Shown here: one piece after another, positions 1 to 7,306 of the stretch
Layout: the number at the start of each line of letters is the position of its first letter
Numbering within the stretch: the stretch's first letter is position 1
Assembly (NCBI GenBank): GCA_027347125.1
Contig: DAIERC010000154.1
Coordinates: 1-7,735 of the forward strand
From: Ignavibacteriales bacterium
GTDB lineage: Bacteria; Bacteroidota; Ignavibacteria; Ignavibacteriales; Ignavibacteriaceae
DNA: 7,735 nucleotides
Direction: 5' to 3'
Notes under the pieces: generated by a model
The model's input: only the letters and a program-made list of their open reading frames with translations
Database searches by the model: none
Told to the model about the DNA's origin: nothing
Program-made: the position numbers and the translations under genes

Positions 1-2
1 CG

Positions 3-2447
3 CAGCCGTTCGGATATATTTTAAAACCGTTCAACGAACGGGAATTGTACGCAACCATTGAGATGGCCGTTTACCGCGACAGGATGGAGAAGGAAAAAGC
101 ACGCGTACATCACTTGCTGGAAGTATCAAACAAAATTTACTCCCACCTAAATAAAAACATGAACCGCACTGATCTGCTTTCAATTATTTGTAAAAATTTT
201 ACTGCACCGCCGGACTACTGCGCTTCGTTTATATTATTGCTCGATGATATGAATAATATTTCGGAATCGGCGGAGGAAGGATTGGAAGAAAATTTTTCAG
301 CATTGTCTCAACAACTTGCCGATAGAGAATATCCCGCATGGTTCAGGAAAACTATAAACCATTCCGGTATTGTTCATGAGAAGGGTTCAATGATAGGCCT
401 GGACGATAATAAAAAAGCTTTATTTATCAGGCTCGAGTCGGATCAAAAAGTGTTCGGGCTTCTTTCTGTAATAATTAAAGACCGGGAACTGGAAGAAGAA
501 GAATCAAATTTATTGCTGGGCATTTCCAGGGAAATTGCTTATGCGCTTCAACAGTTTGAGTTTGAAACAAAAAATAAAAAAACGGAAATAGCTTTAGTAG
601 AATCCAACGAAAAGTATAAACAGGTAATTGAGAACGCGGTTGATATAATTTTTGCTTGCGATCTTAACGGGAAAATAATTTTTATTAACGAATCAGGTTT
701 AAAAAATATAGGCTACTCTTTCGAAGAGATAAAAGACATAGATTGCTTTGAATTAGTTTTACCCGAGCACAGAAAAAATGTTATCGACTTCTACAAGAAA
801 CACCTAACAGGCAAAACAAATCCGGGATATATTGAGTACCCTATTGTTGCTAAAAACAATGAAATAAAATGGTACGGCCAAAACACAAACTTTCTCACCG
901 AGGATCAGCAAATTAAAGGTTTTCAATGTATTGCCAGGGACATCACCGAAAGAAAGAAAATAGAAATTGCTTTACACGACAGCGAGATAAGATACAGGCA
1001 GCTTGTGGAAATGTCGCCCGACGCCATAATTGTTCATAATAAAGGCAAAATAATTTTTACAAACGATGCCGGCGTAAAACTTTTTAGGGCATCCGATAGA
1101 AACGAATTGCTGAACAAGCCTATTAAAAATTTGTTTCATCCGCAGTCGATCGATGTTTCAAAAGCGCGTTTAAAAAACTTTACCGGTGATGATACCAATG
1201 TTCCGCTTCATGAGCAAAAAATCGAAAGGCTGGACGGCTCGCTCATAAGCGTAGAATTAACCGCAAACAACGTTTTATTTCAGAATGAAAACGCGGTGCA
1301 GGTTATAATAAGAGACATCTCCGAAAGAAAAATGGTTGAAGAAGAATTAAGAAGGCACCAGCGTGAAGTAACTACTCTGCTCGATTCTTTGCCTGCCTAC
1401 GCGTTCTTCAAAGACAGCAATGCGAAATATATTACCGCAAATCAAAAATTTTGCGACGCAGTCGGTTATTCAAAAGAAGAAATAATAGGCAAAACCGACT
1501 TTGACCTTTTCCCGGCTGTGCTTGCCGCAAAACTCAATAAAGACGACATGCATGTTCTAAGTACCGGAAAGATGAACTATGTTTATGAAGAAGAACTTTA
1601 TGATCGCGGAAAATTAATTGTTGTCGGTACCCGTAAGGTTCCTTTAAAAGACGACAGTGGAAAAATTTTAGGATTGATAGGCTTAGCTTTCGATATCTCG
1701 GAAAGAAGAGCCGCCGAAGAAGCTATAAAAAAATATACCAAAGAGCTTGAAGAGCTTAATGAAAATAAGGATAAATTCTTCTCGATTATTTCGCACGATC
1801 TTAGAAGCCCTTTTCAAGGCTTATTGGGTCTATCAAATATTCTCGTGGAAGAGTTTGATAATCTCTCTATCGACGAAATAAAGTTGTTTACCTCAAATAT
1901 TCATAATTCTACAAAGAGCCTTTTTAATTTACTGGAAAATTTATTGCAATGGTCTAGAATTCAAACCGGGAAAATAGATATAAAACCCGACAAAATAGAT
2001 CTGCAGGAAGAGGTTCTTTACAACATCAATCTTCTTAACGGAAACGCTTCTAAAAAGGACATAAAGCTAATAAGCGAAATAAATACAACGCAATTTGTAT
2101 ATACTGATTTGAACGTCCTTAATTCTACATTGCAAAATTTAATTACCAATGCAATCAAGTTTACTAACACCGGCGGCGTTATAAAAATTTCTGCCGTCGA
2201 AGCTGGAGCTAATATTGAATTAACAGTTACCGACACCGGGATAGGAATTGCTCCCGAAGATATTGAAAAATTATTCAGGATAGATACGCAGCATACTACC
2301 GTGGGCACCAATAAGGAAAGCGGCACCGGGCTTGGTTTAACCATCTGCAAAGAGCTTCTTGAAAAGCAAGGCGGAAAAATTTGGGTTAATAGCCAGGTCG
2401 GTAAAGGCAGTTCGTTTACATTTACTTTGCAAAAGTTTACGGATTAA
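3..2447 (+). CDS. Receiver-first hybrid histidine kinase (REC-GAF-PAS-PAS-PAS-HisKA-HATPase), 5' end outside window
   Basis: Sensory kinase predicted to autophosphorylate on a histidine and exchange phosphate with a receiver; no membrane segment is seen, so probably cytosolic. The frame is open from position 3, and its first residues (PFGYILKPFNERELY) are the end of a receiver domain with the conserved Lys at codon 24-26. The TTG at 45 and the ATG at 72 are therefore internal. Counting from codon 3: GAF-like domain about 35-188; three PAS domains about 201-318, 325-443 and 455-569, each ending in a D-I-[ST]-E-R-[KR] linker; HisKA H-box SHDLRSPF with His598; N-box Asn716; G1 DTGIG at 744-748; G2 GTGLG at 774-778. 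The third PAS has the KTDFDLFP signature of small-ligand PAS domains. There is no output or HPt domain. The stop at 2445 is 94 bp before the next kinase, so the two may be co-transcribed. The signal is unknown. The kinase assignment is firm; the partner is not known. Confidence 0.95.
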   Translation, partial: QPFGYILKPFNERELYATIEMAVYRDRMEKEKARVHHLLEVSNKIYSHLNKNMNRTDLLSIICKNFTAPPDYCASFILLLDDMNNISESAEEGLEENFSALSQQLADREYPAWFRKTINHSGIVHEKGSMIGLDDNKKALFIRLESDQKVFGLLSVIIKDRELEEEESNLLLGISREIAYALQQFEFETKNKKTEIALVESNEKYKQVIENAVDIIFACDLNGKIIFINESGLKNIGYSFEEIKDIDCFELVLPEHRKNVIDFYKKHLTGKTNPGYIEYPIVAKNNEIKWYGQNTNFLTEDQQIKGFQCIARDITERKKIEIALHDSEIRYRQLVEMSPDAIIVHNKGKIIFTNDAGVKLFRASDRNELLNKPIKNLFHPQSIDVSKARLKNFTGDDTNVPLHEQKIERLDGSLISVELTANNVLFQNENAVQVIIRDISERKMVEEELRRHQREVTTLLDSLPAYAFFKDSNAKYITANQKFCDAVGYSKEEIIGKTDFDLFPAVLAAKLNKDDMHVLSTGKMNYVYEEELYDRGKLIVVGTRKVPLKDDSGKILGLIGLAFDISERRAAEEAIKKYTKELEELNENKDKFFSIISHDLRSPFQGLLGLSNILVEEFDNLSIDEIKLFTSNIHNSTKSLFNLLENLLQWSRIQTGKIDIKPDKIDLQEEVLYNINLLNGNASKKDIKLISEINTTQFVYTDLNVLNSTLQNLITNAIKFTNTGGVIKISAVEAGANIELTVTDTGIGIAPEDIEKLFRIDTQHTTVGTNKESGTGLGLTICKELLEKQGGKIWVNSQVGKGSSFTFTLQKFTD

Positions 2448-2541
2448 ATATTCAAAGTAAATAATTTTTAAATTGTTGAAGCCATAAAAGGAAATTAACC
2501 TTTTCATCTAAACTCTTAAAACGGATTACCGGATTGTTTGA

Positions 2542-4782
2542 ATGTATAAGAATAAAATATTAATAGTTGAAGACGAAACAATTATTGCGGTAGATTTAAA
2601 AAAAGTTTTGCAAAATCGTAACTACGATGTAACCGGTATTGTTACATCGGGAGAAGATGCAATTCAATTTGTCCGCAACAATGTTCCCGATTTAATATTG
2701 ATGGACATTCAACTTAAAGGAAAGCTAGACGGCATTGAAACCGCCGCATTGTTAAAAGATCTGTTCGATATTCCGGTTATTTATCTTACCGCGTACTCCG
2801 ATGAAAAAACTCTTACGAGAGCTAAAATTACGGAACCTTTCGGCTATGTTGTTAAACCGTTCGAAGAAAAAGAGCTTTACGGTTCAATAGAAATGGCTTT
2901 ATACAAATTTACTTCGGATAAAAAACTAAAGGAAATTGAAGGCCGGTATAAGGCGCTGTACAACAGTCCGTTATATTTAATTTATATTCACGACATGGAA
3001 GGCAATCTTATTGATGCTAACCCCGCGGCATTAAATATATTGGATATCTCTCACTACGAAATAAACAGTATAAATATTTCCGGTTTTATTAACCGGGATC
3101 AACTTCCGGTAATTTACAACTTAATTGAGGAACTGAAAGATAAAAAACTTCAGACAGATATAATTGAACTTGAAATTACTGCAAGAAACGGGACCAAACA
3201 TTTTGTTGAAGTAACAGCGTCTCTCGTTTACCGGAACAGCTTGCCGTATGCGGCGCAATTTATAGGCCGCGACATTACCGAGCGCAAAAAAGCCTTGGCA
3301 GAACTTGTAAAAAGCGAGTTGAGATACAGAACTTTAATAGAAACATCTATCGACCCGATATATGTATTGCATGGAAGGCGTTTATTGCTGGTAAACCACG
3401 CGTGGGAAAAATTATTCGGTTATACTGCCGAAGATGTTTCATCTGAAAACTTTGACGTTATGCAGATTGTTGCTCCTGAAAGTGTTAAGAATATTGAGAA
3501 GCGTTTTGAAAGATTTAAAGCCAATTACGCGCCGGCAGCTATTCCTTCACGTTATGAAATGACCGGAATTTCCAAAGACGGCCGTTTGATACAACTTGAA
3601 GTAAGTGTGTCCGAAATAATTTGGAAAGGCAAACCGGCAGTTCAAGGCATCTACAGAGATATTACCGAAAGGAAAAACACCGAAGAACAAATTAGAATGC
3701 TTTCACTTGCGGTAAAACAAAGTTCCGCATCAATTATTATAACCAACATCGAAGGAACAATTGAATACGTTAACCCCAAGTTTACCCAAACAACCGGGTA
3801 TTCCATGGAAGAAGCTATTGGAAAAAGCCCGGGTATTTTATCAACCAATAACTTGAATGAAGAAACAAAGGAACACATCCGCTCTTCCATTGCCTCCGGC
3901 AAAGAATGGCGCGGCGAATTTCTTAACAAAAAAAAGAATGGTGAATTGTTTTGGGAGTCGGCAACCATCTCTCCTATTATGAATGAAGACGGAAAGGTCT
4001 CTCATTTCCTATCGGTGCAGGAAGATATTACTCTCCGGAAAAAACAAGAGACGCAATTAATTATTGCCAAAGAAAATGCGGAAAAATCGGACAAGCTTAA
4101 AACCGAATTCTTAGCGCAGATGTCGCACGAAATAAGAACGCCGTTAAATAATATCCTGGCCTACACTTCGGTACTAAAAGAAGAATTTGAAGACAAACTT
4201 CCCGAAGGCCTTGAGTCCACATTCCAGGTAATAGACAGCAGTTCGCAGCGGCTTATCCGCACCATCGAGCTTGTGCTTAACTTATCGCGTATACAAACCG
4301 GCAACTATGATACAAATTTTGAAATAACAAATTTGGAAGAAGATCTGCTTGAGGACGTTATTCTCGAATTTTATTCAAGAGCAAAGCAAAAAAATATCTC
4401 GCTAACATTTACAAATAATGCGGATGATTTTATAGTAACAACCGACCGGTATTCAATTTCACAAGTATTCGTTAATCTGATTGACAATGCCATAAAATAT
4501 ACCGAACATGGCGAAGTTGCAGTTACAATTTATAACCGGGAAAACAAAGTTTGTGTTGATATTAGTGATACTGGAATCGGCATCTCATCGGAATATCTTA
4601 CAAAGCTGTTCAATCCATTCTCACAAGAAGACAGCGGTATGACGCGTCATTTTGAAGGGATAGGCTTAGGGTTGGCGCTGGTTAAAAAATACGTAGAAAT
4701 AAATAAAGCAGATATCAAAGTTGCTAGCACAAAAGGTAAGGGCACTACTTTTACAATTATCTTCGATCCCCTTAAAAAGTAA
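2542..4782 (+). CDS. Receiver-first hybrid histidine kinase (REC-PAS-PAS-PAS-HisKA-HATPase)
   Basis: Complete 746-residue soluble hybrid kinase. The receiver (about 5-123) has the acidic patch Glu10/Asp11, phosphoacceptor Asp55 (LILMDIQL), Thr83 and Lys105. PAS domains lie at about 133-250, 257-377 and 385-500, each closed by a DITERK-like linker. The HisKA H-box is MSHEIRTPL with His529. The catalytic domain has N-box Asn649, G1 DTGIG 676-680 and G2 GIGLG 706-710. The third PAS carries a W-R-G-E-F-L-N-K-K-K-N-G stretch near 456-467, like flavin-binding PAS domains of the NifL kind, so redox sensing is possible but unproven. A TGA directly before the ATG fixes the start, and the receiver begins within five residues; no Shine-Dalgarno sequence is visible. 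The receiver tail is nearly identical to that of the upstream kinase, but the H-box is of a different subtype. There is no output domain. The stop codon abuts the stop of the convergent regulator gene. Confidence 0.96.
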   Translation: MYKNKILIVEDETIIAVDLKKVLQNRNYDVTGIVTSGEDAIQFVRNNVPDLILMDIQLKGKLDGIETAALLKDLFDIPVIYLTAYSDEKTLTRAKITEPFGYVVKPFEEKELYGSIEMALYKFTSDKKLKEIEGRYKALYNSPLYLIYIHDMEGNLIDANPAALNILDISHYEINSINISGFINRDQLPVIYNLIEELKDKKLQTDIIELEITARNGTKHFVEVTASLVYRNSLPYAAQFIGRDITERKKALAELVKSELRYRTLIETSIDPIYVLHGRRLLLVNHAWEKLFGYTAEDVSSENFDVMQIVAPESVKNIEKRFERFKANYAPAAIPSRYEMTGISKDGRLIQLEVSVSEIIWKGKPAVQGIYRDITERKNTEEQIRMLSLAVKQSSASIIITNIEGTIEYVNPKFTQTTGYSMEEAIGKSPGILSTNNLNEETKEHIRSSIASGKEWRGEFLNKKKNGELFWESATISPIMNEDGKVSHFLSVQEDITLRKKQETQLIIAKENAEKSDKLKTEFLAQMSHEIRTPLNNILAYTSVLKEEFEDKLPEGLESTFQVIDSSSQRLIRTIELVLNLSRIQTGNYDTNFEITNLEEDLLEDVILEFYSRAKQKNISLTFTNNADDFIVTTDRYSISQVFVNLIDNAIKYTEHGEVAVTIYNRENKVCVDISDTGIGISSEYLTKLFNPFSQEDSGMTRHFEGIGLGLALVKKYVEINKADIKVASTKGKGTTFTIIFDPLKK

Positions 4783-4805
4783 CTATTGGATATTTTTAGT
4801 TACTT
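4777..4805 (-). terminator. Inverted repeat spanning the convergent stop codons; possible terminator of the regulator transcript
   Basis: AAGTAACT (4777-4784) and AGTTACTT (4798-4805) form a perfect 8-bp stem with a 13-nt loop. Read on the minus strand, the stem is followed by further T residues (AGTTACTTTTT), the layout of an intrinsic terminator, although the stem has only two G-C pairs. It contains the TAA of the plus-strand kinase and the TAG of the minus-strand regulator. On the plus strand the second arm has no T-run after it, so termination there would be weaker. Function is inferred. Confidence 0.4.
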
Positions 4806-6177
4806 CGATTCCAAGTTGTTCCATCCTATATCTTAATTTTGATCTGGACAGCCCCAAAATTTTTGCGGCTTTAACCTGGTTACCGTTTGTAATTTTTAAA
4901 GTCTTCTGAATTAATGTACGCAACACCAGATCTATCTTTACGCCGGCTGACGGAATTTTAAGAACAAATTTATCTTCATCTTCGGGCCTGGAAATTGAGG
5001 ACTCGAGCAAGAAACTCAAATGATGCTCTTTAAGTTCGTCTTCTTCAATTAATAATATCGCCCTCTCCATTATATTTCTTAGCTCGCGGATATTACCTTT
5101 CCACGGATACGACTCCAGTAAAGCTACCGCGGCGGGTTCAATTCCTTTAATATTTTTATCGAACTTTGAGGCAAACTCCTGAAGAAAAGAATAAGCCAGC
5201 ATGGAAATATCCTCTTTTCGTTCGCGCAGCGGCGGAACATTTATTTTTGCAACATTTAAACGGTAGTACAAGTCTTCTCTAAAATTTCCCCTTTTAACTT
5301 CCTCTTCAAGATTTTTATTTGTTGCAGCAAGCACCCTTACGTTAACCGAAATCTCTTTTTCACCGCCCAGCCTGTAGAATTTTCTTTCCTGCAAAACCCT
5401 TAATAATTTTACCTGCATATCTAAAGACAATTCGCCAATCTCATCAAGAAGAATTGTGCCGTTGTTTGCAAGTTCAAACTTTCCAAGTTTTGTTTTTTGC
5501 AGCGCGCCGGTAAATGCGCCTTTTTCGTGCCCGAACAATTCGCTTTCGGCAAGTTCTTTTGGTATGGCGGAACAATTTATTTGAATAAACGCCGCGTCGT
5601 TGCGCGGGCTTTGCTGGTGAATAAATTTTGCAAAAACTTCTTTGCCTGTTCCGCTTTCCCCCTCAATTAGTACGGTTGTATCGGAACTTTTCGCCAGTTT
5701 TTCAACCGAGCCGAGTATCCTTTTTATTTTCGGGCTTTTACCAAAAAATTCTTTTGTAAGAACATTTTCATTTTGTAATAATTGATGAAGTTTATCTACT
5801 TCTGATTTTAAAGTAACGCTGTCAATGGCCTTTTGCAATACTATTTGCAGCTGCTCAATGTCTATAGGCTTAAGTAAAAAATCGAAAGCGCCCGATTTAA
5901 TTGCGGTAACGGCTATTTTAACATCCGAGTAGCCGGTAATCATTATTACGGGAATGTGGTAATATTTTTTTTGGAATTGTTTTAAAAGATCCAGACCGTT
6001 GTGTGTTGTAAGATAAATATCAAGAAGAATAATATCCGGTTCAAATTCTTCGATCTTGTCGTAAGTTTCATTCGCGTTTAAACAAATTTCTACGTCATAT
6101 CCGAGCTTTATTAATAGTTTCTTTAACGAAATGCATACGAGGTTATCGTCATCTATAATTAATATTTTGAATTTCAT
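4783..6177 (-). CDS. NtrC-family sigma-54 response regulator (REC-AAA+-Fis HTH), FlgR/AtoC-like
   Basis: 464-residue enhancer-binding activator of sigma-54 RNA polymerase. The receiver (about 4-118) has Asp9/Asp10, phosphoacceptor Asp53 (ILLDIYL), Thr81 and Lys103. The AAA+ domain (about 143-375) has Walker A GESGTGKE 173-180, the sigma-54-contacting GAFTGA loop 220-225, Walker B LLDE 243-246, ATN 285-287, the FREDLYYRLN segment with Arg300 and Arg306, and the GNIREL sensor-2 motif 361-366. A Fis-type helix-turn-helix (about 416-456, NQVKAAKILGLSRSKLRYRM) ends the protein. All key residues are present, so it should bind DNA and activate directly. The ATG lies inside the 3' end of the kinase gene (29-nt overlap), preceded by a weak AGGGAAG site, so translation is probably coupled. 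Adjacent flagellar-type genes suggest control of sigma-54 flagellar promoters, as FlgR, FleR or FlrC do elsewhere; the targets are inferred, and no specific symbol is justified. Confidence 0.97.
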   Translation of the reverse strand: MKFKILIIDDDNLVCISLKKLLIKLGYDVEICLNANETYDKIEEFEPDIILLDIYLTTHNGLDLLKQFQKKYYHIPVIMITGYSDVKIAVTAIKSGAFDFLLKPIDIEQLQIVLQKAIDSVTLKSEVDKLHQLLQNENVLTKEFFGKSPKIKRILGSVEKLAKSSDTTVLIEGESGTGKEVFAKFIHQQSPRNDAAFIQINCSAIPKELAESELFGHEKGAFTGALQKTKLGKFELANNGTILLDEIGELSLDMQVKLLRVLQERKFYRLGGEKEISVNVRVLAATNKNLEEEVKRGNFREDLYYRLNVAKINVPPLRERKEDISMLAYSFLQEFASKFDKNIKGIEPAAVALLESYPWKGNIRELRNIMERAILLIEEDELKEHHLSFLLESSISRPEDEDKFVLKIPSAGVKIDLVLRTLIQKTLKITNGNQVKAAKILGLSRSKLRYRMEQLGIEVTKNIQ

Positions 6178-6877
6178 TACTTCCCTGTAAAAGGTTTGAA
6201 TTAAATTTTATAAAAAATTTGGTCCCTTTGCCAACCGTGCTTTCAAAGCTGATATCGGCGTTGTACTCTTTTAAAATCATTTTGCAAACGCTTAAGCCCA
6301 GCCCGGTTCCTTTTTCTTTATTTGTATAAAAATCCGTAAATATTTTATCCTTGTTCTCGTCACTTATTCCCATGCCGGTGTCGTTTATTTCCCAGGCAAA
6401 CTGCTCGTTGGTATCACGGTAAGTTTTGATAATAATATTTCCGCCGTTAAGGCACGATTCAATGGAATTGGTAATAAGATTTAGAAAAACCTGGAGAAGC
6501 CTGCCTTTGTCAAAATTAGCTTCGGGAATCGATTCGTCTAGTTCGGTTTTAATCTGTACGTTTCTTCTCTCCGCATCGTATTTCATAATAGACACGGCGC
6601 TCACGGTAATTTCATTAACTGAGCAAAGTTTGAATCCGTTTAAATTTTTTCTTGAGAAGGAAAGTACGTTATCAACAAGGTATTGAATTCTAAGCAAGGC
6701 GTCTTTACAATAATCTACAGATTCAATTGCTTCTGCCGGCAATTCGTTTTCAATCATTTTAAGATAATCCAAATTTAATTTTATCGCAGAAAGCGGATTT
6801 CTTATTTCATGAATTAAACTTGCAGTAAGTTTTCCAAGAATCTGTAGTTTATTGTCCTGAATGTTATCGTCGGCCAT
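6149..6877 (-). CDS. Short soluble sensor histidine kinase without sensor domain (NtrB/FlgS-like)
   Basis: 242-residue histidine kinase, likely cytosolic and the cognate kinase of the overlapping NtrC-type regulator. Only 22 residues precede the phosphoacceptor His23 in the H-box (SLIHEIRNPLSAIK), so there is no PAS, GAF or membrane sensor. The dimerisation helices run to about residue 78. The catalytic domain has N-box Asn137 (NLITNSIESC), G1 DTGMG 166-170, G2 GTGLGL 190-195 and a final GKGTKFFI strand. The H-box and short lid are typical of NtrB/ZraS-type kinases that pair with sigma-54 activators. An in-frame stop lies 51 nt upstream with no other start codon between, which fixes the ATG. 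The gene's 3' end overlaps the regulator start by 29 nt. A -24/-12 promoter candidate lies about 70 bp upstream. In Helicobacter and Campylobacter, soluble FlgS kinases respond to flagellar export assembly; a similar role here is inference. Confidence 0.93.
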   Translation of the reverse strand: MADDNIQDNKLQILGKLTASLIHEIRNPLSAIKLNLDYLKMIENELPAEAIESVDYCKDALLRIQYLVDNVLSFSRKNLNGFKLCSVNEITVSAVSIMKYDAERRNVQIKTELDESIPEANFDKGRLLQVFLNLITNSIESCLNGGNIIIKTYRDTNEQFAWEINDTGMGISDENKDKIFTDFYTNKEKGTGLGLSVCKMILKEYNADISFESTVGKGTKFFIKFNSNLLQGSNEIQNINYR

Positions 6878-6949
6878 AATAAATACAAAAGCTGCTAAAG
6901 ATATAAATGATATTTTTGAAGGAGTATATTAAATATTATAATGTAAATT

Positions 6950-6965
6950 AGCAACTTTTATTCCA
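6950..6965 (-). promoter_or_regulatory. Sigma-54 (-24/-12) promoter candidate for the kinase-regulator operon
   Basis: Minus-strand TGGAATAAAAGTTGCT matches the consensus TGGCAC-N5-TTGCW with the invariant GG (6964-6963) and GC (6952-6951) separated by exactly ten bases, and the -12 box TTGCT complete. Two of six positions of the -24 box differ. Transcription would start near 6940, giving a leader of about 60 nt before the kinase ATG at 6877. It sits in the noncoding gap after the flgM-like gene and reads toward the sigma-54 activator operon, which suggests autoregulation or control by another sigma-54 activator. The match is seen; activity is inferred. Confidence 0.6.
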
Positions 6966-6978
6966 TGATTAAGCCATG
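6963..6978. repeat. CCATG direct repeat, 11-bp period, over the -24 element
   Basis: On the plus strand CCATG occurs at 6963-6967 and again at 6974-6978, one helical turn apart. Each contains the self-complementary CATG, so the pair also reads as a short dyad. The first copy contains the -24 GG of the sigma-54 promoter candidate. It could be a protein-binding site, but five-base repeats arise easily by chance. Confidence 0.2.
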
Positions 6979-7035
6979 AAATCGAGAAACGAAGCCGTTC
7001 GGAGGGAAGATTAACCTATATTTTCGCTCATTTTA

Positions 7036-7302
7036 TTAATTCGAACCCAATTCTTTCATAATTTTATCTGCAACAGTATTTAGTACTTTTTCCGAATCAT
7101 AAAATTTATTGGCAACTTTAGCCTTTATTTCTTCCAGGTTTTTTCCGTTTGCGGCAGAAGTTTGGATTTTTTTAGCTTCATCGGATAATTCGAGCTTATC
7201 CTTTATTTTAGGATTCACATTCACTTGCTCTTTCGAATCTGATGTTTTTCCCGAGATATCCCGCGAAAAATATGGGTTATTTGATAAAGGTTTTATATTC
7301 AT
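7036..7302 (-). CDS. flgM: FlgM-like anti-sigma-28 factor (candidate)
   Basis: 88-residue protein with no signal peptide. FlgM binds the flagellar sigma factor FliA and holds it inactive until it is exported through the finished hook. The N-terminal half is polar and Asn/Ser/Lys-rich as in disordered FlgM N-termini. The pattern then fits the family: a DKLELSDEAKKI segment (about 35-46) like the D-x-[VL]-x-[IL]-S-x-x-A stretch, then LEEIKAKVANKFYDSEKVLNTVADKIMKEL-type helices from about 56 to 85, matching the sigma-binding region (K-V-x-x-I-x-x-x-I-x-x-G-x-Y-x-V-D-x-x-x-I-A). The usual Gly before Tyr is replaced by Lys-Phe. The ATG is 4 nt after the stop of the chaperone-like gene, with only a weak AGG upstream, so the two are probably translated together. 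Order chaperone then FlgM is the reverse of the common flgM-flgN order. The family call is by pattern and context, not by search. Confidence 0.65.
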   Translation of the reverse strand: MNIKPLSNNPYFSRDISGKTSDSKEQVNVNPKIKDKLELSDEAKKIQTSAANGKNLEEIKAKVANKFYDSEKVLNTVADKIMKELGSN

Positions 7303-7306
7303 GTTT

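Noticed and set aside
2018..2350. Minus-strand open frame inside the first kinase
   Set aside because: It lies wholly opposite the conserved HATPase domain and has no recognisable motif; it is a shadow frame. The same applies to the opposite-strand frames at 3651-3968, 4721-4909, 6426-6686 and 7109-7327.
2486..2504. AAAAGG-N7-CCTTTT hairpin between the two hybrid kinases as a terminator
   Set aside because: The stem is 6 bp with mostly A-T pairs, and the sequence after it (CATCTAAAC) has no T-run. It is more likely chance in an AT-rich spacer; co-transcription of the two kinases remains possible.
6934..6960. Sigma-28-type promoter (TAAAAGTT, 11 bp, TTATAATA) or sigma-70 -10 box TATAAT at 6940-6935
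   Set aside because: The downstream box matches GCCGATAA poorly, and no reasonable TTGACA-like box lies 16-18 bp before TATAAT. The overlapping sigma-54 element has much better spacing and consensus.
6990..7001. CGAA-gccg-TTCG dyad after the flgM-like gene as terminator or enhancer site
   Set aside because: Only four paired bases on each side and no proper T-tract on the minus strand. Position upstream of the sigma-54 promoter would suit an enhancer, but the evidence is too weak to list.
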